From Tigriopus japonicus (lineage: Eukaryota > Arthropoda > Copepoda > Harpacticoida > Harpacticidae), in the NCBI GenBank assembly GCA_010645155.1, contig CM021314.1, positions 5,573,676-5,637,675 of the forward strand: a stretch of 64,000 nt of DNA. Direction: 5' to 3'. Below the pieces are notes generated by a model. That model was not told the origin of the DNA. It searched no databases and saw nothing but the letters and a program-made list of their open reading frames with translations. The position numbers and the translations under genes are program-made. Numbering within the stretch: the stretch's first letter is position 1; the number at the start of each line of letters is the position of its first letter. Shown piece after piece: positions 59,801-64,000 of this stretch.

Positions 59801-62800
59801 AGTTTGGTGATCATTTTAATGAAGGTGAACATGCCATACGAAATTAGTCGCGTTTCTATTGTTGGAAAGAAACGGCAGTCCTGATTCATTCGCTACTAGT
59901 CGTGATTTGACCGTTTTTGAAAGAGTGACGACTTTGGCTATGGCATTTCATGCATTTGAAGGTTTATCCTGAGGCCTGTGGCATTACATGTCTAGCAAAT
60001 GCAAGGTCATTAACACCAAACCTAGACGTGTGACGACAACGATCACAATTAATTTCTCTAAATCAGGCCTTTTTCTCAAGCAATTTCCTCTGTTCAGGAG
60101 TATATTGGCAATAATATTGATCTGATCTTGCTCAAGTTGCACAACTCATTTCCACATGAGCAAAATGTCAAGATGCCTATTAACCTTGGACCATGGAAGC
60201 TAAGCTGGTGGAGATGAACTGGGTGATCCGTTTTACATTCTCGAAATGGTGAGAAAATCAGAAATCTAACGCACTCCACTCGAGTCTTCAAGATCAGGAA
60301 ACTCATCAGATCTTACAAATCTTGCCTGGGATGAGCCGTAAACCCTCGAATAACACAGGGGTGTGACATCCATAAAAATGCCTCAACTCAGACTTGACTT
60401 GGAGATAAAGTTGAAAGATGCAGTGAAGTGGGCAATCTTGGAAAGATAGTCAGGCACAAGTTGTCTGAACTCGGCCAGGCATTCGATTATTTCCAACAAC
60501 AGCAACAGCTACAACAACAATAACCAAACCCCTTTGTATTTTCATCTGACTCGACAAGCATCTTCTCTAGAACCCGTCATTCAAGTCACGCACCATTAGA
60601 GTTACGGCATAGATTGACGAGGAAATCAAACCTAGATAACGCGGGAAGAGAGCCCCGGACGAACATCGTCAAGCAAAGCTTCTCCATGTCTGTGGCAATT
60701 TTCTTCTACTCCTCCTTCAATCTTGCAAGTCAGGAGATACTTGTAACATTGAGCTTGCATGAGTATTCAAAACGAAATGCTCAACCGCTTTGAAATTGTG
60801 GGTGTTGCTTGTACCCCTAGAACATGAAAAGAGAGAACAGGAGTGAAGCCAGATACATTCGTTATCTTTGCAATTACTACAACTTGCGATACTTTTAGTG
60901 CACAAAAAGTATTGTGGGTACGGACAAAGCAGCTCTTTGTTCTAGAACGCGTAGACGGGCGAAACTCTGAAAATTTGCTTTCTGCTTTCCAGGTATGACA
61001 CAAATCGGATGGGATGGGATTATCTTTGGCTTTAGCAGTATTTTGAGTCACTGTTCCCGAATATCATTCCCAAGGATTCCGTCTTCCTCATCTCATGAAA
61101 GCCAATGACCCTATTCTAATACTCAAAAGTGAAGACGACGGCTCTGAATCCAATTTTTTCACAAGGGAAACATATCTTGCTCCCTAATATGGGGTATTAA
61201 AAAGGGCATTTCTGAGCCAATATCAATTGTTCAGAAGGGCTCTCTGGGCTCAGGAAATGATGCCAGGTCCATGACGTGATTAGTTTTTCGGCGTAGGGAG
61301 AGAGAAAATTAGTGGTTTGGTGTGAAAATGTTTGCTTTCAAGATTGTTACGTGGGGTCATTGTGTCTGGAGTTGGTCGAGGGTCGCTGGATATCTAGCAA
61401 GAAATGTGCTTCTTCATCTTGACCATTGCTATAGCGAAATGACCCTTTGCAACCCTGGCCGTTTTTACCCAAGGGATGCTTTTTATGATGGTCATGTTCG
61501 AAGGGAAAAAGTGTTTTAAGAGCGCTCTAAAAGCCTTGGAGGGAAGGGCATTGCACCAAACCAAGATGGTCGTTTTCTCAGACGACGATTCTGGAATTCT
61601 TCATGAATGCTCCTTGCGTCCATGGTTTGATCACGTGCAAGGAAATGGAATCGAATGGTTGCTGTTGTTGTCGCTATTGTTGGTGGCTCTCAAGTCAAAT
61701 AGAGTCATTGTAAAGCACATTATTTCAGGATAATTGGACTAGGAAATCAATTGTAAAGAGCATTCCCTTCAATCAACGTCACCATGTGGCTCACTTCAAG
61801 GAACAATTTTCCAATCACAAGGTTCAACTAGACAACAAGCAAACATATTTACAGAGCAATAAAGGTCTGAATGAAGCCATCTTCTCACAGTTGCAGATTT
61901 CATGTTTTTTCCACGCAACCTCACTGATTATGTTTTGGGATACTGAAACCGACTCGAGTAGAGATAGCTATTGTACTGTAATACTACTATTTGAATGGCC
62001 GGGTTCGTGTCATGGGAACTCTTGACAGGGAAGCGAATGATAAATCTCTTTACGGAAGCGTTTGTCAGAGGCAAACTTCATTCTAGATCTTCTCGAAGAC
62101 GAACTTGCGAATTCTCAATCATTTTCCTACCATATTGTGAGCTAACTTCTCTGTGCTCCGCCAACCTCCAAGATAAGAGACGAGAATTGGAAGATATTGA
62201 TGAGGTAATTCTCACAGGGTGTGAAAGTTCTTGGGAAAACATTGCTACAAGCATGCAGGAAAATCGTTCTTAGCCTCCAAAGTCATTTGGAAGTCGACTC
62301 TGGACGACATGGAGATATATTGTTGAAAGGCGTTGCTGTCCCAAGCTTAAATTGTTAATGTCTCTCGTTTTGTAAGAATTCGCAGCAATGTTTACCGGTT
62401 ACGTTTTATGGATGGAGCAGAGATGTGAGGGGAGTGAAAGAAAGGCTTCGTGCTCGGCCTCAATTTCCCTCCTAAAGATCAACTGCTTTGATTTCCCCCA
62501 TTCGTAATTTTAACACTTCTACTTGCCAAGAAAAGCAAATCATAGATGACACTCAACCTGGATGGTTCATTTTCAAACATCCAATGTCCCCATTCATCAC
62601 AAATGAACCCAACCCCAACATCGCAAACTGTGTTGAACCATTGATAGGGTACGATTTGTAACGTTACACATTCAAGATAAGTTCCTAATTTAGAGCTGTC
62701 CAAAGTCAAATCAACCTCTAATAACACCTATGCGAGATCTTCGCCTCTTTTGCTCTCCCTCGTATTCGTGTAGACCTGCCAAAATGAACTGGATGTTGTA

Positions 62801-64000
62801 GTTTCTTCAAACACATCAGGCCTATTGTAGTCGTCGCTGTTGTGACTGCCAAACCAAATTACCGGTTGATTCCTGTTGGAGTCGATTCTGTTAAGAAACG
62901 GGCCTACCACTACCAACTATAATTGGCGAGTTCGTGCCCTCGAGAGAAAGGAAGAACGAAAAGTTCATCTTTAGTTGAATGGGATTAAAAAGCAATATTG
63001 CCGAAGTGGGCGAAGCTTTTCTTTTTCTGGGTTGGCTCGAGCAAAAAGCGTCAAAGGCATGCATGAAGGGTAGATGTACTTTTTGTTCCCCAGAGCGTTT
63101 TCCATGTGGAAAATCTTTCCCATCCCTCGTGAATTGAGTCTTGAGCAAAGGTGTGCGTTCGAACATATTCATGACCTTGTTTTAGAAGATTCTTCCTCTC
63201 TGTTGACTTTACAAACAGGCAAGAGATCCTCCAAGATATGCTTCATTGGACAAGATCCAGTTTTTGTCATGTCTTGAAGGAGCTTTTTGGTGGCGCTGTT
63301 GTTTTACAGTTTAGAATGAGGAGATCATGTTGAACTGTGACGAATGGCAGAATGAATGACTGCCAAGATACTTTTTTCTACATTGTGGCCCAATTCCATG
63401 AATTCAACTTCGATCAGTTGGAGACGAGTTCAATCCTTGTTTTTCTCGAGCATGGCCTGGATTCGATCCGTTCTAGACCGAGCCAATCGATTCTGCTTGG
63501 TTAATTATTGACGAAACTTTGACGGCTGAAAGTTGGGATGACCTTGTGGATGTAGATATGAACGGAGGAGCCCCACCACCATAGCCCAAATTGCAATCAA
63601 TTTGCATTGAAAATCTCGCTTATCACGTGCTGTATCGTGTCCTGATCAACCACACAATGGGGAAGGATGAATGTTCAATAGGATATTGTTGGCAAGGTAC
63701 AACCAAACCACAAACCGAGCTCGATTTCTTCCCCATGTTTTACTTTGAAGATAAAGTTAAACTATGCCACACCAACTGTCAACCCTTTGATGGTGGTCCA
63801 CAGCAAACATGGATTGGGATGAATTCGATTTGAATGCTTGAGAGGTGAAAGTCAGGAACTAATTAGCGGGTCTATCAATACGTTTATGAATGCGACAAGG
63901 CTAATTCCGTTGAGCACATGACCTTTGTCAAAGATTTATGTCTTGGAGGTCTGTCTGACATGATCAGTTTAGAGCTAATGACTGGAATGTACCAGTCCAA
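53869..64000. other. Right-hand 10 kb: intronic or intergenic, no supported gene
   Basis: If the donor at 53865 is used, at least the left part is intron of the preceding gene. Many frames of 60-134 codons occur on both strands; those of more than 100 codons begin with GTG or TTG rather than ATG or lack any domain. The only fragment with protein-like character is at 55009-55532. Confidence 0.45.
55009..55532 (+). pseudogene. Possible broken F-box-like gene fragment
   Basis: From the ATG at 55009 one frame reads to 55245 and includes MSRKDLAVLSSSNNY and then LRNQRLWKRQ. The spacing and residues recall an F-box (DLA.L.S then LW.R). The frame stops soon after. A second frame, open from about 55200 to 55532, continues protein-like sequence (NGRTDFWDIVKRDQYPEFEG). 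Together they suggest one gene broken by a frameshift near 55200, or two exons with an unseen junction. The resemblance is by eye only. Confidence 0.25.

Noticed and set aside
1..64000. tRNA, rRNA or CRISPR features
   Set aside because: No cloverleaf-like sequence with box A/B pairs, no rRNA-like conserved segment and no regularly spaced repeat array was recognised by eye; a covariance-model scan would be needed to exclude single tRNAs.

Overview
This is a eukaryotic window, most likely from an arthropod and possibly a copepod-like crustacean. The reasons are spliced genes with both very short (about 60-70 bp) and multi-kb GT-AG introns, arrays of C2H2 zinc-finger paralogues, a non-LTR retrotransposon, several small inverted-repeat elements and AT-rich intergenic DNA. 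The organism call is an inference from style; no species can be read from the sequence. Only about a fifth of the window is convincingly coding. A 624-base run of N at 19879-20502 is an assembly gap.

Layout. Positions 1-12000 hold three minus-strand paralogues of one zinc-finger gene. The first is cut by the left edge (308 to 1). The other two are complete two-exon genes (3447-1223 and 11902-9414). Each starts with the same roughly 105-residue N-terminal domain. The two complete genes continue through an acidic linker into twelve C2H2-type fingers, the last of which is created only by splicing a short intron. A decayed non-LTR retrotransposon (9180-6776, minus) lies between the second and third paralogues. 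Its reading frame joins a gag-like start directly to the reverse-transcriptase half with no endonuclease between them. Positions 12000-15160 are AT-rich and non-genic. Positions 15165-16786 encode a divergent seven-transmembrane receptor in two exons.

Positions 18583-28576 carry the most unusual gene. Five exons splice in perfect phase into a 923-residue protein: signal peptide, a Tyr/Ser/acid-rich stretch, three immunoglobulin domains, a long coiled coil, and a C-terminal domain resembling the RRM/CTD of LINE-1 ORF1 protein (Transposase_22-like). Third Ig domain, coiled coil and ORF1-like domain share one uninterrupted 2-kb exon. This looks like a domesticated retrotransposon ORF1 fused to an Ig-superfamily ectodomain, and it is the main candidate for something undescribed.

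Positions 28600-33300 are a graveyard of small inverted-repeat elements: a hAT-like element with near-perfect 8-bp target duplications and a second element nested in it, a 115-bp foldback, and a 343-bp element with 130-bp arms. Positions 33570-33925 look like a 5' UTR plus a short first exon. About 17.5 kb downstream a single 2.4-kb exon (51462-53864) encodes a large low-complexity protein and ends at a splice donor, so that gene probably continues beyond what can be recognised. Positions 53900-64000 look intronic or intergenic, apart from a possible broken F-box-like fragment near 55.0-55.5 kb.

The genes do not form an obvious pathway. The coherent themes are lineage-specific zinc-finger expansion with signs of sequence exchange between copies, and heavy transposon activity that may have supplied one host gene with a new domain.
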